This document shows positions 25,553-34,646 of a DNA stretch of 64,000 nucleotides, piece after piece. Position numbers and translations under genes: made by a program. The stretch spans positions 124,001 through 188,000 of the forward strand of contig NZ_DASZBH010000008.1 in NCBI RefSeq assembly GCF_035944355.1. The letters run 5' to 3'. The DNA comes from Frateuria_A sp035944355 (GTDB lineage Bacteria; Pseudomonadota; Gammaproteobacteria; Xanthomonadales; Rhodanobacteraceae). Within the stretch, counting starts at the first letter, position 1. Each line of letters opens with the position of its first letter. The notes beneath the pieces are model-generated. The model was not told the origin of the DNA. It worked only from the letters and a program-made list of their open reading frames with translations, and ran no database searches.

Positions 25553-27436
25553 ATGGACCCGCGCCTGCTCCGCTACTACAACCGCGAACTGCAGCACGTC
25601 CGCGAGATGGGCGGCGAGTTCGCGCGCGAGTACCCGAAGATCGCCGGGCGGCTCGGCCTGGAAGGCTTCGAATGCGCCGACCCCTACGTCGAGCGGTTGC
25701 TGGAAGGCTTCGCTTTCCTGGCCGCGCGCGTGCAGCTGAAGCTGGATGCGCAGCAGCCGGTGTTCACCCAGCACCTGATGGAAATGGTCTACCCGCACTA
25801 CCTCGCACCGGTGCCCTCGATGGCCGTGGTGGAGATGGCGGCGGATCTGAAGGAGGCGGGGCTGGTCGCCGGGCACACGGTGCCCCGCCACACCGCGCTG
25901 CGCAGCCTGACCGGCCGCGACGAGCGCACTGCCTGCGAGTACCGCACGGCGCACGACGTCACCCTGTGGCCGCTCAAGCTGGCCGAGGCGAAATACTTCG
26001 ACACGCCGGCGGCGATCGCCGCGGCGGGCGTGGCCATTCCCACCGACCGCACCGTGCGCGCAGGCCTGCGCCTGAAGTTCGCCGTCACCGCCGGTGCGCA
26101 GGCCAGTGAGCTGGCGATGGACGAGCTGCCGGTGTTCCTCGCCGGCGCGGACGAACTGCCCAAGCGGCTCTACGAGCAGCTGCTGGGCAACGCCGTCGGC
26201 GTGGCGGTGCGGGCCAAGGGCGCCAGCGGCATCACCAGCACCTGGCTGGATGCCTCCAGCATCCAGACCAAGGGCTTCGCCGACGACGAGTCGATGATTC
26301 CGTACAGCGGCCGGTCCTTCAGCGGCTACCGGCTGCTGCAGGAATACTTCGCCTGTCCCGAGCGCTTCCTGTTCACGGTGTTCACCGGCCTGCGCCAGGC
26401 GCTGTCGCGCGCACAGGGCAGCGAGTTCGAGATCGTGGTGTTGTTCGACCGCAGCGTCAGCCGCCTGCACAACGCAGTGGACGCGGGCAACTTCCGCCTG
26501 TTCTGCACGCCGGCGATCAACCTGTTCCCGCGCCGCGCCGACCGCATCCACCTGCAGCAGGGCAAGACCGAATACCACGTGCTGGCCGACCGCACGCGGC
26601 CGATGGATTTCGAGATCCACTCGATCGGTCAGGTCGAAGGCTTCGGCGACAGCCAGGAACCCGAACAGCAGTTCCAGCCCTTCTACGGCTGCGACGAGCG
26701 CACCTGGCAGGGCGGTCACGGCGCCTTCTACACGGTGCGGCGCGAACCGCGCCAGCTGTCCGCGCGACAGAAGCTGCAAGGCGCCCGCTCGAGCTACGTC
26801 GGCAGCGAGCTGTTCGTCGCGCTGGTGGACGCCAACGAGGCGCCGTACTCGAGCCGCCTGCGCCAGGTCGGCATGCAGCTGATGTGCACCAACCGCGATC
26901 TGCCGCTGCAGATGCCGGTGGGCAAGGCCAACACCGACTTCACCCTGGACGTGGGCGCGCCGGTGGAGTCGGTGCGCTGCGTGGCGGGGCCGACCAAGCC
27001 ACGCGCGCCGGTCGCCGGCGGCGAGACCGCCTGGCGGCTGGTCAGCCACCTGCAATTGAACTACGTCTCGCTGCTGGGCGAGGGCAACGCCGAGGGCGCT
27101 GCCGCGCTGCGCGAGATGCTCACGCTCTACTGCGACGAGTTCGATTCCGGCGCACGCCGGCAGATCGAAGGTGTCAAGAACGTGTCCTCGCAGCCGATCG
27201 TGCGGCGCATCCCGGTGCCTGGCCCGATCAGCTTCGGCCGCGGGCTTGAAATTACCCTGACCTGCGACGAGGGCGCGTTCGAAGGCACCGGCGCCTTTCT
27301 GCTCGGCTCGGTGATGCAGCATTTCTTCGCGCGCTACGTCTCGGTGAACTCCTTCACCGAGACCGTGCTGCGCACCCTGGAACGCAACGAGGTGGCCCGA
27401 TGGCCGGCACGGCTGGGCACGCGCCAGACGCTGTAG
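25553..27436 (+). CDS. tssF: T6SS baseplate protein TssF
   Basis: ImpG/VasA family, 627 residues. With TssG, TssE and TssK it forms the baseplate wedge. N-terminus MDPRLLRYYNRELQHVREMGGEFAREYPKIAGRL and the VERLLEGFAFLAARVQLKLD block are diagnostic. Overlaps tssG by 37 bases at the 3' end, which suggests coupled translation of the two partners. Confidence 0.96.
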   Translation: MDPRLLRYYNRELQHVREMGGEFAREYPKIAGRLGLEGFECADPYVERLLEGFAFLAARVQLKLDAQQPVFTQHLMEMVYPHYLAPVPSMAVVEMAADLKEAGLVAGHTVPRHTALRSLTGRDERTACEYRTAHDVTLWPLKLAEAKYFDTPAAIAAAGVAIPTDRTVRAGLRLKFAVTAGAQASELAMDELPVFLAGADELPKRLYEQLLGNAVGVAVRAKGASGITSTWLDASSIQTKGFADDESMIPYSGRSFSGYRLLQEYFACPERFLFTVFTGLRQALSRAQGSEFEIVVLFDRSVSRLHNAVDAGNFRLFCTPAINLFPRRADRIHLQQGKTEYHVLADRTRPMDFEIHSIGQVEGFGDSQEPEQQFQPFYGCDERTWQGGHGAFYTVRREPRQLSARQKLQGARSSYVGSELFVALVDANEAPYSSRLRQVGMQLMCTNRDLPLQMPVGKANTDFTLDVGAPVESVRCVAGPTKPRAPVAGGETAWRLVSHLQLNYVSLLGEGNAEGAAALREMLTLYCDEFDSGARRQIEGVKNVSSQPIVRRIPVPGPISFGRGLEITLTCDEGAFEGTGAFLLGSVMQHFFARYVSVNSFTETVLRTLERNEVARWPARLGTRQTL

Positions 27437-28422
27437 CGCTGGAACGCGCGCTGCGCGAGCGCCCGGGGGACTTCGATTTCTTCGAGGCGATCCGGCAGCT
27501 GGAGTGCGCGCATCCGGCCCGACCGCGGCTGGGCGAGTCGGCCAAGCCGTCGGAAGACTTCGTGCGCCTGTGCCAGACCCCGTCTCTGGCCTTCGCCGCG
27601 AGCGCGATCGATCGCTTCGAGCCGGCCGCGGACGGGCGTCCGGCCCGCATGCACGCCTGGTTCTTCGGCTTGTTCGGACCGAACGCGCCGCTGCCGCTGC
27701 ACCTGACCGAATACGCGCTCGACCGCGAGCGCAACGCGCGCGATCCCACCCTGATCGCGTTCGCCGACATCTTCCACCACCGCATGGCGAGCCTGTTCTA
27801 CCGCGCCTGGGCCAACGCCCAGCCCACGGTGCAGGCCGACCGCCGCGCGCAGGACCGTTTCCGCCTGTACACCGGCGCGCTGGTCGGCATGGCCACGCCC
27901 GGCCTGGAGGGCAGGGATGCGCTGCCGGACGACTACAAGCGCTACTTCGCCGGCCGCATGGTCGCGCAGACGCGCAACGCCGAAGGGCTGCGCAGCCTGC
28001 TGCAGCACTTCTTCGCGGTGCCCGTGCGCGTGATCGAATTCGTCGCCGAATGGATGCGCCTGCCGCGCGAGGCGCACCTGCGGCTGGGCCGCTCCGCCGA
28101 CGTCGCGGCCCTCGGGCGCACGGCGGTCATGGGCGAATCCGTGTGGGGTACCCAGCAACGCTTCCGCCTGCGCCTGGGGCCGCTCGGACGCAACCAGCTC
28201 GAGCATTTCCTGCCGGGCGGCACCGCGCTGGAGCAACTCGTCGCCACGGTGCGCAACTACATCGGCGACGAAAAGTGCTGGGACGTGCAGCTGGTGCTCG
28301 CGCACGACCAGGTGCCCGCCACCCGCCTGGGCCGCGGCGTGCGCCTGGGCCTGACCAGCTGGCTGGGCCAGCGCGCCCAGCGCAGCGACGCCGACGAGGT
28401 CGTACTGAAACCGGTGGGCTAA
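27400..28422 (+). CDS. tssG: T6SS baseplate protein TssG
   Basis: ImpH/VasB family, 340 residues. Two TssG-type segments wrap the TssF dimer in the wedge. FDFFEAIRQLE near the N-terminus, FFGLFGPNAPLPLHLTEY and RFRLYTGALVGM are family blocks. ATG 27400 lies inside the end of tssF. Followed by 70 bases and clpV. Confidence 0.94.
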   Translation: MAGTAGHAPDAVALERALRERPGDFDFFEAIRQLECAHPARPRLGESAKPSEDFVRLCQTPSLAFAASAIDRFEPAADGRPARMHAWFFGLFGPNAPLPLHLTEYALDRERNARDPTLIAFADIFHHRMASLFYRAWANAQPTVQADRRAQDRFRLYTGALVGMATPGLEGRDALPDDYKRYFAGRMVAQTRNAEGLRSLLQHFFAVPVRVIEFVAEWMRLPREAHLRLGRSADVAALGRTAVMGESVWGTQQRFRLRLGPLGRNQLEHFLPGGTALEQLVATVRNYIGDEKCWDVQLVLAHDQVPATRLGRGVRLGLTSWLGQRAQRSDADEVVLKPVG

Positions 28423-28492
28423 AGGCCCGCCATCACGCATACCAAACCGGCTGCCGTGCGGCCGCCGCACCAAAGCGAAGGGAAGACAAGTC

Positions 28493-31228
28493 ATGGCCGA
28501 GATCAGTCGCAGCGCCCTGTTCGGGAAACTCAACAAGCTCGCCTACCGGGGCATCGAAAGCGCCACCGTGTTCTGCAAGCTGCGTGGCAATCCCTACGTC
28601 GAGCTGGTGCACTGGATCCACCAGATCCTGCAGTTGCAGGACTCCGACCTGCACCGCATCGTCAAGCAGTTCAACATCAACCCGTCCAACCTCGCGCGCG
28701 ACGTCACCGACGCGCTGGACAAGCTGCCGCGCGGCTCGACCACGATCACCGACCTGTCTTCCAACGTGGAGGAAGCGGTCGAGCGCGGCTGGGTGTTCGC
28801 CACGCTGATGTTCGGCGAGGCGCAGGTGCGCACCGGCTACCTGATGGTGGGCGTGGTCCGCACGCGCCACCTGCGCAACGCGCTGGTCGGCATTTCGCCC
28901 GAGTTCGACAAGATCAAGCCCGAGACGCTGATGGAGAAGTTCGCCGAGGTGGTGTCCGGTTCGCCCGAGGACGGCCAGGGCGCCAGCGACGGCTTCCAGA
29001 TGGGCGGCGCCGTGCCGGGCGAGGCCAGCGGCGCGATGGGCCCGGCGCAGATGGGCAAGCAGGAGGCGCTCAAGCAGTTCACCGTCGACCTCACCGCGCA
29101 GGCACGCAGCGGCAAGATCGATCCGATCGTCGGCCGCGACGAGGAAATCCGCCAGGTCGTCGACATCCTGATGCGCCGCCGGCAGAACAACCCGATGCTG
29201 GTCGGCGAGGCGGGCGTGGGCAAGACCGCGGTGGTCGAAGGCTTCGCGCTGCGCATCGCCCAGGGCGACGTGCCGCCGCAGCTGAAGGATGTGGAGCTGC
29301 GCACCCTCGACGTCGGCCTGCTGCAGGCCGGCGCCAGCATGAAGGGCGAGTTCGAGAACCGCCTGCGCCAGGTGATCGAGGAAGTGCAGTCTTCACCGAA
29401 GCCGATCATCCTGTTCATCGACGAGGCGCACACGCTGGTGGGCGCCGGCGGCGCGGCCGGCACGGGCGACGCAGCCAACCTGCTCAAGCCGGCGCTGGCG
29501 CGCGGCAACCTGCGCACGGTCGGCGCCACCACCTGGGCCGAGTACAAGAAGCACATCGAGAAGGATCCCGCGCTGACCCGCCGCTTCCAGACCGTGCAGG
29601 TCGACGAGCCCAGCGAAGAGAAGGGCATCCTGATGATGCGCGGCGTCGCCAGCGTGATGGAGAAGCACCACCGCGTGCAGATCCTGGACGAGGCGCTGGA
29701 GGCGGCGGTCAAGCTCTCGCACCGCTACATTCCCGCGCGCCAGCTGCCGGACAAGGCGGTGAGCCTGCTCGATACCGCCTGCGCCCGCGTGGCGATCAGC
29801 CAGCACGCCGTGCCGCCGGAAGTGGACGACACCCGCAAGCGCATCCAGGCGCTGGAAACCGAGCTGGCGATCATCGCCCGCGAGAAGACAGTGGGCGTGG
29901 AGGTGGCCGAGCGCGAGGCGTCGGCCGGCGAGAAGCTCGCCATCGCCAGGGCCCGGCTGGAAACGCTGGAGGTCAACTGGCAGGTGGAAAAGGGCCTGGT
30001 CGAAAAGATCCTGGGCCTGCGCGCCCGCCTGCGTGGCGACGCCGCGCCGGTCGAAGGCACCGGCAGCGCGCTGGAGCAGGCCGCCAACGCCGAGGCGGGC
30101 GAGGTGGCCGTGGCCAGCGCGGCGCTGACCGAGGCCGAACGTGCCGCCGCGCTGGAAGAGCTCAAAGGCCTGCAGGCGCAGCTGTCCGAACTGCAGGGCG
30201 AAAGCCCGCTGATCCTGCCCACGGTCGACTACGTGGCGGTCGGCTCGGTGGTCTCCGACTGGACCGGCATCCCGGTCGGCCGCATGGTCAAGAGCGAGCT
30301 CGAGACCGTGATGAATCTGGCCGGCCTGATGGGCAAGCGCGTGATCGGCCAGGACCATGCGATGGAGATGATCGCCAAGCGCATCCAGACCAGCCGCGCC
30401 GGCCTGGACAACCCGAACAAGCCGATCGGCGTGTTCATGCTGGCCGGTACCTCCGGCGTGGGCAAGACCGAGACCGCGCTGGCGCTGGCCGAGGCGCTCT
30501 ACGGCGGCGAGCAGAACCTGATCACCATCAACATGAGCGAGTTCCAGGAGGCGCACACCGTCTCCACGCTCAAGGGCGCGCCCCCGGGCTACGTCGGCTA
30601 CGGCGAGGGCGGCGTGCTGACCGAGGCGGTGCGGCGCAAGCCCTATTCGGTGGTGCTGCTGGACGAGGTGGAGAAGGCCCATCCGGACGTGCACGAGATC
30701 TTCTTCCAGGTGTTCGACAAGGGCGTCATGGAAGATGGCGAAGGCCGCTCGATCGACTTCAAGAACACCCTGATCCTGCTCACCACCAATGCCGGCACCG
30801 ACCTGATCGCCGGCCTGTGCCAGGACCCGGAGCTGATGCCGGAGCCCGAAGGCATCGCCAAGGCCTTGCGCGAGCCGCTGCTGAAGGTGTTCCCGCCGGC
30901 GCTGCTCGGCCGCCTGGTGACCATTCCGTATTACCCGCTGAGCGAAAAGATGCTCGGCGAGATCGTCAAGCTGCAGCTCGACCGCATCAAGAAGCGCATC
31001 GAGGCCCGCTACAAGATCCCGTTCGAGTACGACGAGGACGTGGTCAGGCTGGTGGTCAGCCGCTGCACCGAAAGCGAATCGGGCGGCCGCATGATCGACG
31101 CGATCCTGACCAACACCATGCTGCCGGACATCAGCCGCGAGTTCCTCAACCGGATGATCGAGGGCACGCCGGTGACGGGGGCGCGGGTGAGCGCGGCCGA
31201 CGGAAATTTCGCCTACGACTTTGCGTGA
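28493..31228 (+). CDS. clpV: T6SS AAA+ ATPase ClpV (TssH)
   Basis: Disassembles contracted TssBC sheaths for reuse. 911 residues: Clp N-terminal domain (~10-150), first AAA+ module with Walker A GEAGVGKT (K244) and Walker B ILFIDEAH, a middle coiled coil (~400-560), and a second AAA+ module with GTSGVGKT (K658) and VVLLDEVEKAH. The length and N-domain are those of ClpV rather than ClpB. Last gene of the first tss block; 149 bases separate it from the PI-PLC gene. Confidence 0.95.
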   Translation: MAEISRSALFGKLNKLAYRGIESATVFCKLRGNPYVELVHWIHQILQLQDSDLHRIVKQFNINPSNLARDVTDALDKLPRGSTTITDLSSNVEEAVERGWVFATLMFGEAQVRTGYLMVGVVRTRHLRNALVGISPEFDKIKPETLMEKFAEVVSGSPEDGQGASDGFQMGGAVPGEASGAMGPAQMGKQEALKQFTVDLTAQARSGKIDPIVGRDEEIRQVVDILMRRRQNNPMLVGEAGVGKTAVVEGFALRIAQGDVPPQLKDVELRTLDVGLLQAGASMKGEFENRLRQVIEEVQSSPKPIILFIDEAHTLVGAGGAAGTGDAANLLKPALARGNLRTVGATTWAEYKKHIEKDPALTRRFQTVQVDEPSEEKGILMMRGVASVMEKHHRVQILDEALEAAVKLSHRYIPARQLPDKAVSLLDTACARVAISQHAVPPEVDDTRKRIQALETELAIIAREKTVGVEVAEREASAGEKLAIARARLETLEVNWQVEKGLVEKILGLRARLRGDAAPVEGTGSALEQAANAEAGEVAVASAALTEAERAAALEELKGLQAQLSELQGESPLILPTVDYVAVGSVVSDWTGIPVGRMVKSELETVMNLAGLMGKRVIGQDHAMEMIAKRIQTSRAGLDNPNKPIGVFMLAGTSGVGKTETALALAEALYGGEQNLITINMSEFQEAHTVSTLKGAPPGYVGYGEGGVLTEAVRRKPYSVVLLDEVEKAHPDVHEIFFQVFDKGVMEDGEGRSIDFKNTLILLTTNAGTDLIAGLCQDPELMPEPEGIAKALREPLLKVFPPALLGRLVTIPYYPLSEKMLGEIVKLQLDRIKKRIEARYKIPFEYDEDVVRLVVSRCTESESGGRMIDAILTNTMLPDISREFLNRMIEGTPVTGARVSAADGNFAYDFA

Positions 31229-31377
31229 TCGCAGTGATCCGGATGAATCGGGACGCGGGAGCGGCGATGTCGCACGGACTCGCCTGCCGGCGGGTGCCGG
31301 CAGCGCAGGGGCTGGCGTCGATAGTGGGGGCAGGCTGTGCTGAAGGCTGCCCGGTTCTTTCTTCAGGAGGCTAGGGT

Positions 31378-32460
31378 ATGGCTGGTTTTGGCGCTTTTGC
31401 GAACAAACGGTTGTGTGACGTCATCTTTCCCGGCACGCACGATGCGGGAATCTACGGCAACGATCTGGGCAGCGTGGTCAAGACGCAGAACCTGAGCATC
31501 GGCGAGCAGGCCAAGGCGGGCGTGCGCTATTTCGACCTGCGCATCATCAAGGTCAAGACCGCCAACGGCCTGGAGCAGAAGGCCTATCACGCGCCCGGGT
31601 TCAACAAGAAGGAAGACAAGAAGCTGGGCGCCTACCAGACCCCCAAGACGGGCGGCGACGTCGGCGGCGACCGGCTCTCGCAGATGCTCGACCAGGCGCG
31701 CGAGTTCGTGATGAAGAACCCGGAGGAGTTCCTCATCCTGCGCTTCTCCAAATGCGGCGACATGGTGGACGTGGCCAACCAGTGCATCCTGAAGCTCGGG
31801 CCGCAGCGGTTCGCGTCCAACGTCAACCTCAACGTGGCGACGATCGCCTCGTTGCAGGGCAAGGTGATCACCGTCTTCGATCGCGGCGATTTCGACAAAT
31901 TCCCGGCGCAGTTGAAGAGCACGCCCGGGATCCTGCCGGTCAAGGCGCTGTTCAACAAGGAAGGCACCGGGCACGCCCAATACAGCGAGCACATATGGGG
32001 CCTGCAGTACTTCGGCAGCTACTCGAACACCGGCGACAAGAAGAAGAACCTCAAGAAGCAGCAGAAGATCCTTTCGCAGGGGCCGATAAGCAGCCCCGAG
32101 CTGCTGGGCATGATGTACTGGACGCTGACCTCCAACTGGAAGGAAGGCCTGCACAAGCTTTTCTACAGCATCGAGAAGCGCGACAAGGGCATGTGGTCCT
32201 CGTCGCAGCAGGCGCTGACCGATGCCTGGAAGGCGGGGGTGAAGGACCACATCGTCGCCCGTGCCGGCGTGCTCCATCAGCAGTGGCGTGCGGCCGGCTT
32301 CCCTCCCCAGGCGATCAACCGGGTCTCGAAGTCCTTCATGCCGAACATCGTCATGATCGATTTCGCCGATCCCAACCGTTGCGCGACGATCTGGAACCTC
32401 AACCTGGCGACCACCGACATGATCGGCCGTTTGCGCGAGGACCTGCTGGTCACCGGTTGA
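31378..32460 (+). CDS. PI-PLC-like phosphodiesterase, candidate T6SS effector
   Basis: 360 residues with the phosphatidylinositol-specific phospholipase C X-domain pattern: FPGTHDAG (H21, D22), YFDLRI (D53, R55) and YHA (H71). These positions match the general base, substrate-binding Arg and general acid of bacterial PI-PLC, so it looks catalytically complete. There is no signal peptide and no membrane segment, as expected for cargo loaded directly on the T6SS. It sits between clpV and the PAAR/VgrG spike genes with a strong AGGAGG ribosome site. No immunity gene follows: the next 341 bases are non-coding. A eukaryotic membrane target would explain this. Function is inferred from fold and position. 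Confidence 0.75.
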   Translation: MAGFGAFANKRLCDVIFPGTHDAGIYGNDLGSVVKTQNLSIGEQAKAGVRYFDLRIIKVKTANGLEQKAYHAPGFNKKEDKKLGAYQTPKTGGDVGGDRLSQMLDQAREFVMKNPEEFLILRFSKCGDMVDVANQCILKLGPQRFASNVNLNVATIASLQGKVITVFDRGDFDKFPAQLKSTPGILPVKALFNKEGTGHAQYSEHIWGLQYFGSYSNTGDKKKNLKKQQKILSQGPISSPELLGMMYWTLTSNWKEGLHKLFYSIEKRDKGMWSSSQQALTDAWKAGVKDHIVARAGVLHQQWRAAGFPPQAINRVSKSFMPNIVMIDFADPNRCATIWNLNLATTDMIGRLREDLLVTG

Positions 32461-32801
32461 GCGCCACCCCGTGCCCCGGGCCGTCCTCCCAAGCCGCGGC
32501 CCGCGGCGCGCGCGCCCATGCCCCGGCCTGGCAGCGAGGCAGGGGCCGGCCGGGCGCCGAATGGCCGTGAAGGTCGCGTGACAGGATTTGCCGGGGTTTT
32601 ACGGATTCACCTATAGGCAACGCTGGCCGGCCCGGCCGGCGTGCCGCCACCAGGGGATGTCGCCTGCTGTGCGAGGCGGCCGAAGTCGAGGCCGGATGCC
32701 GTTCCCGGTGGATCCGTCCCGCCCATGGCGCCATGGGCAGGACGGCGCGGCGCGTCGTCGCCGCCTGGTCGGGCCGCTACACGTTCAGCCGAGGAATCCG
32801 C
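32461..32801 (+). other. 341-base intergenic region before the PAAR gene
   Basis: No supported gene on either strand. It holds a promoter-like pair at 32588-32617 and a GAGGA ribosome site at 32791-32795 for the PAAR gene. The remaining sequence is GC-rich without clear repeats. Confidence 0.5.
32588..32617 (+). promoter_or_regulatory. Possible promoter for the PAAR-TPR/MTase-vgrG genes
   Basis: TTGCCG (32588-32593) and TATAGG (32612-32617) are 18 bases apart, close to the dksA promoter at 2310-2338 (TTGCCG, TATAAC). It would give a leader of about 180 bases. Confidence 0.45.
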
Positions 32802-33089
32802 ATGCAGCCCGCCGCCCGCCTCACCGACATGCACGTCTGCCCGATGGTCACCGGCGTGGTGCCCCACGTCGGCGGCCCGGTCGCCGCGCCCGGCGCGCCC
32901 AAGGTGCTGATCGGCGGCCTGCCGGCGGCGCGCCTGGGCGACATGGCGACCTGCGTGGGGCCGCCCGACAGCATCGTGATGGGCTCGCCCAAGGTGCTGA
33001 TCGGCGGCCAGCCGGCCGCGCGCCTGGGCGACAGCTGCGCACACGGCGGCACCATCGTGCTGGGGTGCTTCACGGTGCTGATCGGCTGA
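32802..33089 (+). CDS. PAAR-domain spike tip protein
   Basis: 95 residues. PAAR proteins cap the VgrG trimer with a zinc-bound cone that sharpens the spike and can link effectors. Two copies of KVLIGGxPAARLGD are visible, with the metal-binding His/Cys positions in DMHVCP and DSCAHGG. No extension beyond the core, so it carries no fused toxin. ATG 32802 has GAGGA upstream; the frame extends to 32733 without conserved sequence. Its stop overlaps the next ATG (TGATG). Confidence 0.93.
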   Translation: MQPAARLTDMHVCPMVTGVVPHVGGPVAAPGAPKVLIGGLPAARLGDMATCVGPPDSIVMGSPKVLIGGQPAARLGDSCAHGGTIVLGCFTVLIG

Positions 33090-34483
33090 TGGCGATGAGT
33101 GGATCCCTGTCGGACAACCTGACGCTGCGCCGTGCCGTGCGGGACCACCGCAGCGTGCTGCAGCAGGCGATGCGCGCGCATCGGGCGGACGACCTGGACA
33201 CCGCCGAGCAGCTGTATCGCGAAGTGCTGGACCTGCATGCCGCCCAACCCGACGCGCTGCACTATCTGGGCGTGCTGTGCCACCAGCGTGGCCGCAGCGA
33301 CGAGGCGGTGGAATTCGTCCGCACCGCCCTGAAGATCACCCCGCGCCATCCGGACGCGCACAACAACCTGGGCAACATCCACAAGGAGTGCGGCCGGCCG
33401 GCGGAGGCGGAAGCCTGCTACCGCCGCGCGCTCGAATGCGCCCCCGACCACCACAACGCGCTGGGCAACCTGGCCGTGGTGCTGGAGGTGCAGTCGCGCC
33501 TGGACGAAGCCTTCGAGGCCTATGGGGGCCTGCTGCAGAAGGCGCCGGACGAGGCGCGCGGCCACTACCTGATGGGCCTGTTCCTGCGCAACCACGCGCA
33601 GAACATGGAACACCTGGAGCAGGCAGCCGAATGCTTCGGCCGCGCCTTCGAACGGGACGGGCGCAACCTGCGCGCGCTGGAGGCGCTGGGCGTGACGCTG
33701 TACGCCCTCAAGCGGCACGACGAGGCGCGGCGGGTCTACCGCGACTGGCTCGAGCGCGAGCCGGACAACCCGGTGCCGCGGCACATGCTGGCCGCCTGCG
33801 GCGGGGCCGACGCGCCGCCGCGCGCCGCCGACGCCTACGTGCGGGAGCTGTTCGACGGCTTTGCCGACAGCTTCGACGAGCAGCTCCTGAAGAACCTGGA
33901 CTACCGTGCGCCGCAGGTGCTGGTGGACGCGCTCGGCGGCGTGCTCGGTGTCCCGGCGGGCGCGCTCGACGTGCTCGACGCCGGTTGCGGTACCGGCCTC
34001 TGCGCACCGCTGCTGCGCCCGTACGCGCGCCGGCTGGCGGGCGTGGACCTGTCCGGCGGCATGGTCGAGAAAGCCCGCGTCCGCGGCGGCTACGACGCGC
34101 TGGATGTGGCCGAGCTCACCGGTTATCTGCAAAGCCATCGCGGCGCCTGGGACCTGGTGGTCTCGGCCGACACGCTGGTCTATTTCGGCGAACTGCAGGA
34201 GGCGCTCGTCGCCGCCAGCGCCGCGCTGCGGCCGGGCGGCTGGCTGGGCTTCACGCTGGAGGCGATGGACGAGGACGCCGACCGCGTCGAACTCACGCCC
34301 AGCGGCCGCTACCGCCACACGCGCCGCTACGTCGAACGCGTGCTGGCCGCGGCCGGCTTCGGCGACGTGCGCATCGTCGCCGACGCGCTTCGCCGCGAAG
34401 CCGGCCAGGCGGTGGCCGGCTGGGTGGTGCTGGCACGGCGCCCGGGCCGGGGCGCGACGAGCAGCGAAGGGGAAGCCGCATGA
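33089..34483 (+). CDS. TPR-repeat SAM-dependent methyltransferase in the T6SS spike module
   Basis: 464 residues. Residues ~25-240 are tetratricopeptide repeats (for example AEQLYREVLDLHAAQPDALHYLGVL, then NNLGNIHKECGRPAEAEACYRRAL). Residues ~270-455 are a class I methyltransferase with motif I VLDAGCGTG (295-303), an acidic VDLSGGMVEKA loop and LVVSADTLVYFGEL. The start overlaps the PAAR stop (TGATG), so the two are translated together, and vgrG follows by 163 bases. The substrate is unknown. It could modify a spike or cargo protein, or help load it through the TPR part. No signal peptide. The frame extends upstream to 32588, but that would run across the PAAR gene. Confidence 0.82.
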   Translation: MAMSGSLSDNLTLRRAVRDHRSVLQQAMRAHRADDLDTAEQLYREVLDLHAAQPDALHYLGVLCHQRGRSDEAVEFVRTALKITPRHPDAHNNLGNIHKECGRPAEAEACYRRALECAPDHHNALGNLAVVLEVQSRLDEAFEAYGGLLQKAPDEARGHYLMGLFLRNHAQNMEHLEQAAECFGRAFERDGRNLRALEALGVTLYALKRHDEARRVYRDWLEREPDNPVPRHMLAACGGADAPPRAADAYVRELFDGFADSFDEQLLKNLDYRAPQVLVDALGGVLGVPAGALDVLDAGCGTGLCAPLLRPYARRLAGVDLSGGMVEKARVRGGYDALDVAELTGYLQSHRGAWDLVVSADTLVYFGELQEALVAASAALRPGGWLGFTLEAMDEDADRVELTPSGRYRHTRRYVERVLAAAGFGDVRIVADALRREAGQAVAGWVVLARRPGRGATSSEGEAA

Positions 34484-34646
34484 GCGCGCGCGCACCACGG
34501 CATCTCGCGCGCCCGGATGGCGCGCCCCGCACCTGCCGAGGCCGTCCCCGCACCGCTGCCCGGGGTTCCCGTGCCCGATCGCAGGCCACGATCTCAAGCG
34601 TGCCGCCATGGGCGGGCACGACACATGCACCCCGGAGTCATGCCCG

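Noticed and set aside
24173..27322. 1049-codon minus-strand open frame
   Set aside because: Antisense shadow of tagJ, tssE and tssF; no motif, compositional artefact.
32588..33088. 167-codon in-frame extension of the TPR-methyltransferase
   Set aside because: It would run across the PAAR gene and the putative promoter; the TGATG junction at 33087-33091 gives a natural start.
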